Shown here piece by piece: positions 8,228-15,695 of a stretch of DNA of 64,000 bases. A program made the translations under genes and the position numbers. Source of the DNA: Polynucleobacter sp. es-MAR-4 (lineage in GTDB: Bacteria > Pseudomonadota > Gammaproteobacteria > Burkholderiales > Burkholderiaceae); contig NZ_JACVPF010000002.1 of the NCBI RefSeq assembly GCF_018882055.1, forward strand, positions 124,001-188,000. The letters run 5' to 3'. The notes under the pieces were generated by a model. It was not told the DNA's origin and ran no database searches. It worked only from the letters and a program-made list of their open reading frames with translations. The first letter of the stretch is position 1. Every line of letters starts with the position of its first letter.

Positions 8228-8632
8228 TCATACTCCTTGTGTAAGCCGATTCTCACAATCGTATCCAAATACCTTGTCATTGACCGAACACATTGCCCTG
8301 AATACCTCTTCCTCATACTCAGGGTCAATGTGCTCATTCTCAGGCTCAATGAGCTGCCGTTCAATGATTACCCAATCACGGATTATGTAGAGACCGTTGT
8401 CGCCGTTGTCGCAATCTAGTGTGTCTATACTCCCGACACCTATAGACAAAGTTCCACCTAGAAAATTAGCGTAGCACTGTACTAGGCGAGCTAACCCGTA
8501 GTCATCTGCCCGAACCTTGTATCGCTTCATGCACCTTAGGGCTGCTAGAACGGAGGGTAAGCTGCCATTGTGATGAAGGTAGATTCCAGTGGCTCTGTCG
8601 TGGTCTTGAAGAATCACCCCCCTGTTACCCAT
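8228..8632 (-). CDS. Small acidic protein paired with the HigA-like regulator
   Basis: This 134-residue protein begins MGNRGVILQDHDRATGIYLHHNG. I have seen the pattern GNR(A/G)V...G(I/V)YLHxNG in small proteins of phages and plasmids of unknown function. The C-terminal half is rich in D and E with a conserved-looking IIRDWVIIERQ strand. It overlaps the helicase gene by 8 bp and is followed at once by the HigA-like regulator. A toxin role is possible from the order alone; nothing in the sequence shows catalytic residues. Confidence 0.65.
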   Translation of the reverse strand: MGNRGVILQDHDRATGIYLHHNGSLPSVLAALRCMKRYKVRADDYGLARLVQCYANFLGGTLSIGVGSIDTLDCDNGDNGLYIIRDWVIIERQLIEPENEHIDPEYEEEVFRAMCSVNDKVFGYDCENRLTQGV

Positions 8633-11024
8633 GACAATTCTCCTCTTTCCACTGACTGTAGAAACCCTTCTTCACAGCGATACTCTCGTAGTAGTCGAGC
8701 AGGTCTGGCTGTTGGTTCATTGGTAGCTTAGAGGCTACGGCTGGGATGCCCTCCTTCCGCTGGTTGGTAGTGTGACCAAGATAAGACTGAAGATTCATCA
8801 CTTGACTACAGCATGAGCAGGTGACCTTGGTGGATGACATAACCTTATTAGGGTCTGCTGCCCAGTACCAACCTGACACAGATTCGCATAGAGCAATCTG
8901 TTCTTGAGATAGTGTGCCTGCTTTGTACCCCTTGCGCTGTTCGTCAACCCACCGACCAGCATTCCAGCTATCGATTGATTCTTCTCTATCCAGCTGCCTA
9001 CCATTCTCTATAGCGAACTGGTTGATGAGGTTGCATCTGTCTGAGTAGCTGATGTGAGCATGGTTGTTAACCTTCGGCTTATTCAGATACTCAAGCATGT
9101 CGGGGATGGACTCTAGCGTATCCTTGATGTAACGAGGAAGCTTTCTATCTCCGCGGTAGTAAGCCTCACGGATACGATACTTCGCGTCGTCGAGTTGCGC
9201 TGCTAGTGTTCCGTTACCCCCATCACTAGTCAAAGGCAACCTACCATTCACCTCACGATACTTCGCTATCTCTAGCACCTGCGCCCACACATTGTGTAAC
9301 TCGGTAGCCTCGCTAGCGCGTTGAGCCACCTCTAATCCTGTGAGAGTCTCGGTGTGTACTACGGGGCGCGACTTGCTCTTCCATACTCGCTTACCTAAGC
9401 CCAACTTAGCGTAGGTGTCTTCCTTGCTCCGTGCTGAAGCCTCAACCGCGCCCCGTAGGTCGAATACCTTACCCGCTGCCATATTACCTACTAGGTCTAC
9501 TATCAACGGAGGGTGTGTAGCCTTACCTGAATCTAGGGCGCGACCCATCTGCTGTAGCGCAATAATATGGCTACTAGTCGGGCGGTACATAACCACGGTC
9601 GGTGCAGGGGTGTCGGTATGTAATCCCTCGTTGAACATACCTACGGAGATACACACTGTTACTCTGTTACGGTAGTTCTTAGCCTTGTTGATACGCTCTA
9701 CAGCTTCAGCAGGCGTCACCAAGCCAATATTAGTAGCGTCGTCAGCATAGCTATGCGTCCTCACCATGTTCAGGTTCTTGCCGATAGTACTGTTGGCTAG
9801 GTAATTGTGAATCTCATGCGCCTGAGCAATACTCTCTGTGAACAGGTGGCAGGTTGTACCCTTACGACCCTCCACTATTTTCTCCATAGCAGATAGCAAG
9901 TCTCCGTATGGGTTCTCTGAGTAGAACTCACGAGCCTCACGAATACGCTGCTGCTGCGCCTCAGGGAACGCAGTCTCATCTACCTCCGCTAGGTTCTCTG
10001 CTAGTGCAGGAGCAAGTTCCGATGCGCCGAGTATGTAAGTAGGCTCGGGTAGGATTCCAGAGGTAATAGCATCGGCTAGGTTCAAGCCACGGATGTGAAC
10101 ATCGTAGTTGTTCACCGCGCTACGGGAGTCCATGCGTACCTCCGTCGCGGTTGTACCGATTACTACAGCCTTGGGGTTAGTCTTACGCAGGGCTGCCACA
10201 CCCTCAGACCACCCAGTGGCGAGACTACGATGCGTCTCGTCTTCCACAATTACGGATAGGTTGGCGGGTAGTTCGCCCCTCTTATTCTTAGACGCTACAC
10301 CTGCGTAAGATATGTAGTTCAATCCAGTCGCAGTGGTATTGATAAGAGATTCATGCTGATCTAACACTACCTGCGTAGGCGCGAGTACAGCACCCACGAT
10401 TGTGTAATCCGAACCCTTGAGGTGCTCCACTAGAGCTGCTGTTACATACCGCTTACCCACACCTGTAGCCTGAGTGATTAACACGCTCTTGCCGTCCCTC
10501 AGATATGGGAGAGCCTGCATAACCACCGCCCTGTTATGTGGCTTGAGGTCGATTACTGAACGCTGTACGGCATCGTGTAGATTCAACATGGTCTGCAGTT
10601 GATCCCCATCTAGTAGGGTTATCTCCTGTCCTAGCGAAGTCCATACACCACGCTGACTTTCTACAGTCTTGTTGTAGCCGTTTAACGCTACTACGATTAG
10701 GCGGTCTGTATTGTGCTGCTTATGACCCTGCGCGTCTACCTTAGCTACGATGAGGTGTAGGTCGTCAGGGGTCAGGGGCGCGGAGTATGCCTTCACCTGT
10801 ATCGCAGTACGAGTGTTGGACGATACATGCTCAACCACAACATCCACACCCCCATCACCCGCTCCGTCTACATACATCGCAGACTCGTGCTGATTGCTGA
10901 ACAGTGCAGCCACTAGGTGTGCAAGTACAGCACCCTTCTCAGTAGCTGTAGGTTGCTCGGCAATAGTAGTACGGATATCACCTTTGGTATCTAGCAGGTG
11001 TTTAACAACAGGTAATGTGTTCAT
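8625..11024 (-). CDS. Restriction-nuclease-like / SF2 helicase fusion protein
   Basis: This is the largest protein of the element (799 residues). Residues about 25-110 form a PD-(D/E)XK (Mrr-like) domain with GDGGVDVVVE and IQVKAY supplying Asp, Glu and Lys. An SF2 helicase core follows: Walker A-like QATGVGKRYV at about 180, VIVEDETH (DExH) at about 260, GTTATE (motif III), and NEGLHTD ... QQMGRALD (motifs V and VI). After it come two helicase-associated repeats, the second with WNAGRWVDEQRKGYKAGTLS, and a C-terminal CxCC segment. It fits a DNA-targeting defence or restriction-type enzyme. Start and upstream stop overlap (TAATG). Confidence 0.85.
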   Translation of the reverse strand: MNTLPVVKHLLDTKGDIRTTIAEQPTATEKGAVLAHLVAALFSNQHESAMYVDGAGDGGVDVVVEHVSSNTRTAIQVKAYSAPLTPDDLHLIVAKVDAQGHKQHNTDRLIVVALNGYNKTVESQRGVWTSLGQEITLLDGDQLQTMLNLHDAVQRSVIDLKPHNRAVVMQALPYLRDGKSVLITQATGVGKRYVTAALVEHLKGSDYTIVGAVLAPTQVVLDQHESLINTTATGLNYISYAGVASKNKRGELPANLSVIVEDETHRSLATGWSEGVAALRKTNPKAVVIGTTATEVRMDSRSAVNNYDVHIRGLNLADAITSGILPEPTYILGASELAPALAENLAEVDETAFPEAQQQRIREAREFYSENPYGDLLSAMEKIVEGRKGTTCHLFTESIAQAHEIHNYLANSTIGKNLNMVRTHSYADDATNIGLVTPAEAVERINKAKNYRNRVTVCISVGMFNEGLHTDTPAPTVVMYRPTSSHIIALQQMGRALDSGKATHPPLIVDLVGNMAAGKVFDLRGAVEASARSKEDTYAKLGLGKRVWKSKSRPVVHTETLTGLEVAQRASEATELHNVWAQVLEIAKYREVNGRLPLTSDGGNGTLAAQLDDAKYRIREAYYRGDRKLPRYIKDTLESIPDMLEYLNKPKVNNHAHISYSDRCNLINQFAIENGRQLDREESIDSWNAGRWVDEQRKGYKAGTLSQEQIALCESVSGWYWAADPNKVMSSTKVTCSCCSQVMNLQSYLGHTTNQRKEGIPAVASKLPMNQQPDLLDYYESIAVKKGFYSQWKEENCHG

Positions 11025-11398
11025 TACACAGTCTCCAATGGTAAGGTTTCCTCAATGTTGAACAGGTAGTAGAGACTGTTGTCGTTGTACGCGTCAGCTA
11101 GGCGGTACATGATGTCTTCTACCCAACCATCAGCATCTGCAAAGAAGCTAAAGAGTTCATCGCATACGGTACCAACAAAATCATCCGTATCTGTAGGGGA
11201 CATATGCTGGATTGCGCGTGGGTTTTTGACGGATAAGTACGCAATACATATGCAACCTGATTTATCTTGTGCTTCAAGACGGAGTACGGGGTTGCTTGGA
11301 TGTATGGCTGCTGGGTTGACCCAGCTATATTGGTAATCATTACCATCCTCATGGTAGAGGTATAGTGGTTCTCCGATTAACTTCGGTGTTGTATTCAT
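11024..11398 (-). CDS. Hypothetical protein upstream of the helicase
   Basis: This 124-residue acidic protein is rich in aromatic residues (YLYHEDGNDYQYSW, LFSFFADADGW). It is one base-overlap upstream of the helicase gene (TAATG), so it is very likely co-translated with it. I recognise no family. Its codon use is continuous with the helicase. Position suggests an accessory subunit or regulator of the helicase, but this is only inference. Confidence 0.6.
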   Translation of the reverse strand: MNTTPKLIGEPLYLYHEDGNDYQYSWVNPAAIHPSNPVLRLEAQDKSGCICIAYLSVKNPRAIQHMSPTDTDDFVGTVCDELFSFFADADGWVEDIMYRLADAYNDNSLYYLFNIEETLPLETV

Positions 11399-11441
11399 CT
11401 TTTATTCCTTGAATTAGTAGCCCCCGTAGGGGCGCAGGGTA

Positions 11442-11705
11442 TTAAGCGCGGAGGCGAACAGGAGCGTTGGCGTTCAGTTCTGCCTGAGCTTCAGGGGTAG
11501 CAAGTTCAGCGGATTCAGCTATGAAGTCGTACCCCTCATGAACCCACCCTAGGTAGCAGTTCATTTCGGTGAGGTAGTGAGCGATGTCCTCGGGTTCAGC
11601 CGACCCAGTGCAGGAATCGATGAACGCGATTTCAGATTCGTAGAATTGTGCAGTGAACACACGACGAGCGTTGTGAGTAGACATATGGTTGAATAAGTTA
11701 TTCAT
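11442..11705 (-). CDS. Hypothetical small protein
   Basis: ATG at 11705 is chosen because AAGGA lies seven bases upstream, while the frame open to 11768 has no site. The 87-residue product is acidic and contains YESEIAFIDSCTGSAEPEDIAHYLTEMN and an alanine-rich end. No family is recognised. A 192-bp non-coding gap with a long hairpin precedes it, so it may begin a separate transcript leading into the helicase module. Confidence 0.55.
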   Translation of the reverse strand: MNNLFNHMSTHNARRVFTAQFYESEIAFIDSCTGSAEPEDIAHYLTEMNCYLGWVHEGYDFIAESAELATPEAQAELNANAPVRLRA

Positions 11706-11878
11706 GTAAGTTCCTTCGTTTTTCGTAACAACCCATTCAAGATGGGAATGAGAAAAATTAAGCCTCATCTCTTCCGTGTGGGGGTGAATATTTCCCTACT
11801 GTCCGCGTGTTCTACGAGAGACCTAAGCTCGTATCAGCATTCCCACCCACTTGTGAATGGTTATTGAATGGGGGCACT

Positions 11879-11906
11879 GAAAATTGATGTGGGGGCATCA
11901 ATTTTC
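11879..11906. terminator. Hairpin at the end of a small-gene run
   Basis: GAAAATTGATG and CATCAATTTTC form a perfect 11-bp inverted repeat around a 6-base G-rich loop. It overlaps the stop codon of the minus-strand gene ending at 11898. It may be a terminator or a processing stem separating the two parts of the operon; no long U-run follows, so factor-independent termination is uncertain. Confidence 0.45.
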
Positions 11907-12086
11907 TGGTGTGGTCTGAACGGGAATCGGGTTGGTGGGTACGCCACACTTATTCAGCGCGGTGGTAAGTTGATTGATATCTCGCGTAGAGCCTATAACA
12001 ACCTCACCCGCAACCTCTATCGCGGTAATATCATTGACTTTGCTGTAGAGACGGACGGGGTACACTGAATTTATCTGTTTCGCCAA
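11898..12086 (-). CDS. Hypothetical 62-residue protein
   Basis: A compact, beta-rich-looking sequence (SVYPVRLYSKVNDITAIEV) overlaps the upstream sigma-like gene by 16 bp. The overlap and the continuing gene order support it as real rather than the opposite-strand frame of similar length. Its first half reads like a small beta barrel or SH3-like strand set, but I cannot name a family. Confidence 0.45.
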   Translation of the reverse strand: MAKQINSVYPVRLYSKVNDITAIEVAGEVVIGSTRDINQLTTALNKCGVPTNPIPVQTTPEN

Positions 12087-12337
12087 TATGAAACATCCAT
12101 TCGACCATCCGAGAACAGATCATCTATGTTTACGGAAGTAAATCCCCTACGAGCTAAAGTTCTCATAGCCTTACCCTGTGCATCATTGAGAATTTGCTGA
12201 ATTCTTCCTGAGGAGAGTCCTACAAAACGAGCGATCGCTATAGGTTCCATAGGTCCAACTTGAGAAATCATCGCGTCTATGGAAACATCATCTATATCGT
12301 CTAGGGGGCTGGGTCGGTTATAGGTTCCTCGTGACAT
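12071..12337 (-). CDS. Small sigma-region-4-like HTH protein
   Basis: In 88 residues it holds MEPIAIARFVGLSSGRIQQILNDAQGKAMRTLARRGF. This matches sigma-70 region 4, where a helix-turn-helix (IARFVGLSSGRIQQI) is followed by a helix with the xAxxxLRxxG ending. There is no region 2, so it cannot be a full sigma factor. Small region-4 proteins act as DNA-binding activators or as anti-sigma-like regulators in phages and mobile elements. It lies near the middle of the operon. Its target promoters are unknown. Confidence 0.65.
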   Translation of the reverse strand: MSRGTYNRPSPLDDIDDVSIDAMISQVGPMEPIAIARFVGLSSGRIQQILNDAQGKAMRTLARRGFTSVNIDDLFSDGRMDVSYWRNR

Positions 12338-12350
12338 AAATAGACTCTCT

Positions 12351-12500
12351 TTAGATAGACGGATTAAATGTCTTACGCTGCTTCTGGGTGCCTGTTGTTA
12401 GCTTGGCGCGGAGATAAAGATGGTTCATCCGCTGCGTGATGCCTGCATTGAATTCGGCGCGCTTCTGTAGCACTTCAGGCGATGGGGTATTCGGCTTCAT
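12351..12500 (-). CDS. Hypothetical 49-residue basic protein
   Basis: ATG at 12500 has AGGAG five bases upstream, which decides the start over the longer frame at 12533. The product is small, basic and probably helical (EVLQKRAEFNAGITQRMNHLYLRAKL). It lies between two overlapping genes of the same strand. No family is recognised. Confidence 0.45.
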   Translation of the reverse strand: MKPNTPSPEVLQKRAEFNAGITQRMNHLYLRAKLTTGTQKQRKTFNPSI

Positions 12501-12508
12501 ACGCTCTC

Positions 12509-12688
12509 CTATTGAATGGTGGCTGCATCCCAATCACTACGGGAACATAGGAACTGTTCACCCGCTGCATGTAATTTCACTGTCTGCTCGCCGATTTCAA
12601 CCGCGTTGATATACGGGAGCGGTATCAATACACTCTCGTGTAATGCGTTCACGGGATGACATTCAAGTACTTGAATTCGTTGTTGCAT
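12509..12688 (-). CDS. Hypothetical 59-residue protein
   Basis: ATG at 12688 overlaps the stop codon of the upstream HExxH gene (TAATG), which supports this start over a frame open to 12763. The short product alternates hydrophobic and polar residues (VLIPLPYINAVEIGEQTVKL) as a small beta-rich domain would. It probably functions with its coupled neighbour; nothing more can be said. Confidence 0.5.
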   Translation of the reverse strand: MQQRIQVLECHPVNALHESVLIPLPYINAVEIGEQTVKLHAAGEQFLCSRSDWDAATIQ

Positions 12689-13287
12689 TAGATTGCTTTC
12701 TCTATTAGGTCGGACAGTTGACGGGCTTGGCTGGTCGGTAGTACTTGCCCTGTAGATTGCCAAATCTCTGCATTGCCAACACGGATAGGGGGGACGATGC
12801 CCTGAAGTAGGTTCTGCGCGTCCTGCCTATTGAGTAGTAGATGGTTATCACCAGCAATGGACGCGGATGCCTTTAGTAGGAACTCCTCGTTCTCACAGAG
12901 AATCATGCCGATGAGATAGCCCATGTTTGCCGACTCCTGCAATTCCTCAAGGTCGTATCGCTTGAGAGCATTTAGGTCTTCAGCACTCGCGTGTCTGGAG
13001 CAGAGACCGTAGCGCACATCCTTCGGGATATCTTTACGCTCTACGAACGAGTTGAACACCTCTACGGGAGTCTGCTTCAGACGCATGATTTCAAAAACCT
13101 CACGGAAGAAGCCTGCACATAAAGCTGTTATTGCACTATGCGCACGCTGGTCGTCAGTCCACTCCGCGTAGGACTCGCAGGTGTAGAGACCACCTGTTTC
13201 TGTCTTACGGATAGAGCCATACTCATCTGTATTGAGTAGAGACCACACAGAGTGTCCGAGTTCGTGGCAAAGTAAAGACGGAATCAT
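12688..13287 (-). CDS. Small HExxH protein, possible M41-like metallopeptidase
   Basis: The first 15 residues contain CHELGHSVW, an HExxH zinc site with the Glu as general base. About 40 residues later comes ALCAGFFREVFEIM. Near residue 95 is SAEDLNAL, which could give the third acidic ligand as in FtsH (M41) peptidases (GAxxDL). There is no AAA domain and no membrane segment. It overlaps the coiled-coil gene upstream by 4 bp. A second HExxH protein is encoded at 19517-20155. Proteolysis of a repressor or phage protein is conceivable, but activity is inferred from motifs alone. Confidence 0.65.
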   Translation of the reverse strand: MIPSLLCHELGHSVWSLLNTDEYGSIRKTETGGLYTCESYAEWTDDQRAHSAITALCAGFFREVFEIMRLKQTPVEVFNSFVERKDIPKDVRYGLCSRHASAEDLNALKRYDLEELQESANMGYLIGMILCENEEFLLKASASIAGDNHLLLNRQDAQNLLQGIVPPIRVGNAEIWQSTGQVLPTSQARQLSDLIEKAI

Positions 13288-13754
13288 CCCTCCACCACGC
13301 TCTCTAATACTGTACGACCACCCACTCCTACGGATACATAGCTCTTACCTGTGAGCATCTGAGAAAGTTGGCTATCGATGATCTCCATGCTGAAACGGGT
13401 GCGCTCCCTGTCACTCTCTTCCGACTTCGCCACTAAGGATGAAAGCTTGTTGTAGCTCTCAGTAGGCATAGTCTCTTTTAGGGACTCAAGCTCTTTACGC
13501 AGGAGGTTTGTATCACCCGCTAGGTTCTTAGCGACGCTTTCTATCGTAGCAATATCGCTCTTTAGACTGCGGTCACTGGCATCTGCTTTTTGCAGTACAC
13601 CAACGGCTACATTGGCGATGAGAGCCTTAATCTTGCCTACTGTTATTGCATCAGCTTCGCGTAAGACGCGGTCTAGCTCCCTAGCTGAGACAGATGGCGT
13701 GCTGTAATTCTTCAGCGACTCTAATGTGTCGGATAAATGTTGTTCTTGGTTCAT
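13284..13754 (-). CDS. Coiled-coil protein of the element
   Basis: This 156-residue protein is almost wholly helical, with heptad-like leucine spacing at about residues 55-105 (SVAKNLAGDTNLLRKELESL and on). It ends in a glycine-rich stretch, KSYVSVGVGGRTVLESVVEG, which reads like a phage-type tail segment. Start and stop overlap both neighbours closely. No family is recognised. It might be a scaffold, a capsid-morphogenesis modifier or a DNA-binding accessory; I cannot choose. Confidence 0.55.
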   Translation of the reverse strand: MNQEQHLSDTLESLKNYSTPSVSARELDRVLREADAITVGKIKALIANVAVGVLQKADASDRSLKSDIATIESVAKNLAGDTNLLRKELESLKETMPTESYNKLSSLVAKSEESDRERTRFSMEIIDSQLSQMLTGKSYVSVGVGGRTVLESVVEG

Positions 13755-13756
13755 GT

Positions 13757-14587
13757 TTAAACCTTCTGCTTATATGTTTGGATATGGGTCGCCTTGACCT
13801 CGCGCAGGAGGTCAGCTTCGATAGTGCTAGCTGCTTGGAACGCTCTGTAGTCGAGCAGATTCTTTAGCTTGGCGGTACCCAGCTTGCTCTGTACTTCGGC
13901 TTCCAAAATCGGCTGGGTATGTATCTCGAATTTACGCAGCTCGGCATCTCTATCGAAGTTACCCTTAGTGATTGCATCGTTCATCCGCAGAACAGAATCG
14001 CGGTGGAAGTCGATGTGTAATTCGCGAAGGTTGCGCTCTGTAGATTTGAGGCTGTTGTCTAACTGCTTCTTGTAGACATCAACAGCAATCCGCTCTCTTT
14101 CAGCCCTTGCCTTCTGCTTGCATACACCGAGAGCACTCTTGCTCTTTATGTTGCGCTTCTCGGCTGTGGCAGCCTCGATCAATACGGTAGAGGCGGTACG
14201 CTGTAGGAGGTCTACGAGTGCGGACACCTGCCCTGCACTACCACTGGTCTTGATAGTTAGGAGGTGCGCTTCGAATGCTAAACCTACGGGCGGTACGCTC
14301 TTTTGACCCTGTAGGAATGCTGCTGCATCTGTGAGTTTGCCTGAGTAGGATTTGAACTCCTCAATCATCGCCTTCTCAAGGTTCAATAGATTCTCAAGAC
14401 GCTCCGTTAGTGGGAGTACTGGAGTTCCTAGGACTGCGCCCTTGAAGGTTCTACCCTTCATTGACTCCACTAGGTTGGCAAGTCTTTTATCGAAAAGACG
14501 AAAGCCTGTGCGTGTCTTGTCTCGTGTACTTCGTAATACTGAGAGTGACAGGGATGCTGTTACTCCGCTATGTTGCAATGTAATCAT
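13757..14587 (-). CDS. Helical protein of unknown function
   Basis: This 276-residue, basic, helix-rich protein begins with a short beta start (MITLQHSGVTASLSLSVLR). It continues with long amphipathic segments such as EKAMIEEFKSYSGKLTDAAA and QKARAERERIAVDVYKKQLD. No membrane segment, zinc site or P-loop is present. It is separated by 2 bp from the coiled-coil gene that follows, so the two probably form one complex. I recognise no domain. A 184-bp non-coding gap with a palindrome lies upstream. Confidence 0.55.
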   Translation of the reverse strand: MITLQHSGVTASLSLSVLRSTRDKTRTGFRLFDKRLANLVESMKGRTFKGAVLGTPVLPLTERLENLLNLEKAMIEEFKSYSGKLTDAAAFLQGQKSVPPVGLAFEAHLLTIKTSGSAGQVSALVDLLQRTASTVLIEAATAEKRNIKSKSALGVCKQKARAERERIAVDVYKKQLDNSLKSTERNLRELHIDFHRDSVLRMNDAITKGNFDRDAELRKFEIHTQPILEAEVQSKLGTAKLKNLLDYRAFQAASTIEADLLREVKATHIQTYKQKV

Positions 14588-14641
14588 TCTGTTTCCTTAT
14601 CTACACCGATACTGGTGCGCCCATACTGAGCTTGTTTTTCG

Positions 14642-14662
14642 TATTCATGCACAGCATGAATA
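14642..14662. promoter_or_regulatory. Palindrome upstream of the helical-protein gene
   Basis: TATTCATGC and GCATGAATA form a perfect 9-bp inverted repeat with a 3-base centre, 55 bp upstream of the start at 14587. It is a good candidate operator for an element-encoded regulator, or a stem in the leader. Confidence 0.4.
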
Positions 14663-14771
14663 AGTAAATTGTTTTTGATAAATAGCATTACCGAAAGTCT
14701 TTTCTACCCCCACCTAACGGGGTTAGCGCGTTGTAGCTGTGTCTTCGACAGTACTTCGCGTGCGCGGGTGT

Positions 14772-14954
14772 TTAGTGCGCCTTCGGTATACGGGATAGCA
14801 GCTCCGCTACGGTGTCTACTTCTAACTCTTGCATACCCATACGAATCTGCATTAGCGCTACGAGTTCGATGGACTGCTGCGGATGTACGCTGGTCTTCAG
14901 ATACGCGATGTAGTTGTCTACTTGTTCCGCATCCATATCTTCAATGCGAATCAT
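14772..14954 (-). CDS. Hypothetical 60-residue protein coupled to the terminase-like gene
   Basis: The start codon overlaps the stop of the upstream gene by 4 bp (ATGA). The product is acidic and helical, with DMDAEQVDNYIAYLKTS at the N-terminus. Its tight coupling to the small-terminase-like gene suggests a packaging or regulatory partner; no family is recognised. Confidence 0.55.
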   Translation of the reverse strand: MIRIEDMDAEQVDNYIAYLKTSVHPQQSIELVALMQIRMGMQELEVDTVAELLSRIPKAH

Positions 14955-15445
14955 GCTAGTAGTCCTTCATCGTCCGCGTTGTTCTTTAGCTCGCGTACAG
15001 AGTTCGCCTCTACATTCCGCATCTTCGCGTCTATTGAGGAAGCTTGGTGCTGTGTAGTGGATAACCCAAGAGTACGGGATAAAGCTTGAATCGAGCTATT
15101 GAGTTGTACGGTTGCATTCAGTAGTGCGGAGACGACTGTTGTACCGCGTTGGTTTATGGTGGTTAAGCCATCCTTAGCTAGGGCTGCAGTGGCTATATCG
15201 TTTTGAACCATTAACTTCGCGAGGTTCTCCATTAGTGAGATATCGAACCTGCGTATGGATATCGCTTCCCGTGCCTGAGCAATATTGCGGAAGTGGATTA
15301 GCTCCGCTGGGGATAGCTTTGTGTTCGGTTGCACCTCTAGACTCGCGTTAGCGTGGAGTGCTACCTGCCCTGCTGTTGTGTCACGCTTTGCAGGTCTTGT
15401 CGCTGTGGTTGCGGACTTTGTTGCTTTGGTCTTGCTAGTTGTCAT
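14951..15445 (-). CDS. Probable small terminase subunit (P27-like)
   Basis: AAGGAG lies upstream of the ATG at 15445. After a basic, Ala/Thr-rich N-terminus, residues about 45-140 follow the P27 small-terminase pattern. There is a helix with the acidic/aromatic SLMENLAKLMVQNDIATAAL, then KDGLTTINQRGTTVVSALLN. A long helix SSIQALSRTLGLSTTQHQAS follows, matching the family's hallmark in which a GL-turn, a short loop and a late L-(G/N)-L-(S/T) segment occur in order. Small terminases recognise phage DNA pac/cos sites; satellites use their own to divert helper packaging. Family assignment is by eye. Confidence 0.5.
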   Translation of the reverse strand: MTTSKTKATKSATTATRPAKRDTTAGQVALHANASLEVQPNTKLSPAELIHFRNIAQAREAISIRRFDISLMENLAKLMVQNDIATAALAKDGLTTINQRGTTVVSALLNATVQLNSSIQALSRTLGLSTTQHQASSIDAKMRNVEANSVRELKNNADDEGLLA

Positions 15446-15695
15446 GCTGATTGCTCCTTAATTGATGGTGTTGCGAATCGTTGGTACGGATTGCTATTAC
15501 TGGTGGTGTCGGTTAGAGAATCTGTGGGGAGCACTTGCTCGGACTAACCCACTGTCGGCAAACCTTGCTCCCAATACCTTCTAGCCTGCCCCCCCGCCTA
15601 CCTAACTGGCATAGGGTGTGGGGGTGGGTGGTGGTGTGGTGGTCATGCATCGTTAGACTCCTTTGAAATTGATAGGGGCATGTGGGGGCAATGGC
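15446..15695. other. Non-coding gap with G-rich tract
   Basis: This 250-bp gap separates the terminase-like gene from the upstream group. It holds the terminase ribosome binding site and a C-run (15587-15599). A G-rich stretch at 15614-15642 could fold into a two-layer quadruplex. A sequence at 15664-15690 resembles the one around 11879-11900. It probably contains the promoter for the downstream gene set; no clear -10/-35 was found. Confidence 0.35.

Noticed and set aside
11868-12068. Plus-strand frame opposite the gene at 11898-12086
   Set aside because: The minus-strand frame overlaps its operon neighbour in the usual way and fits the surrounding direction; the plus frame has no ribosome site.
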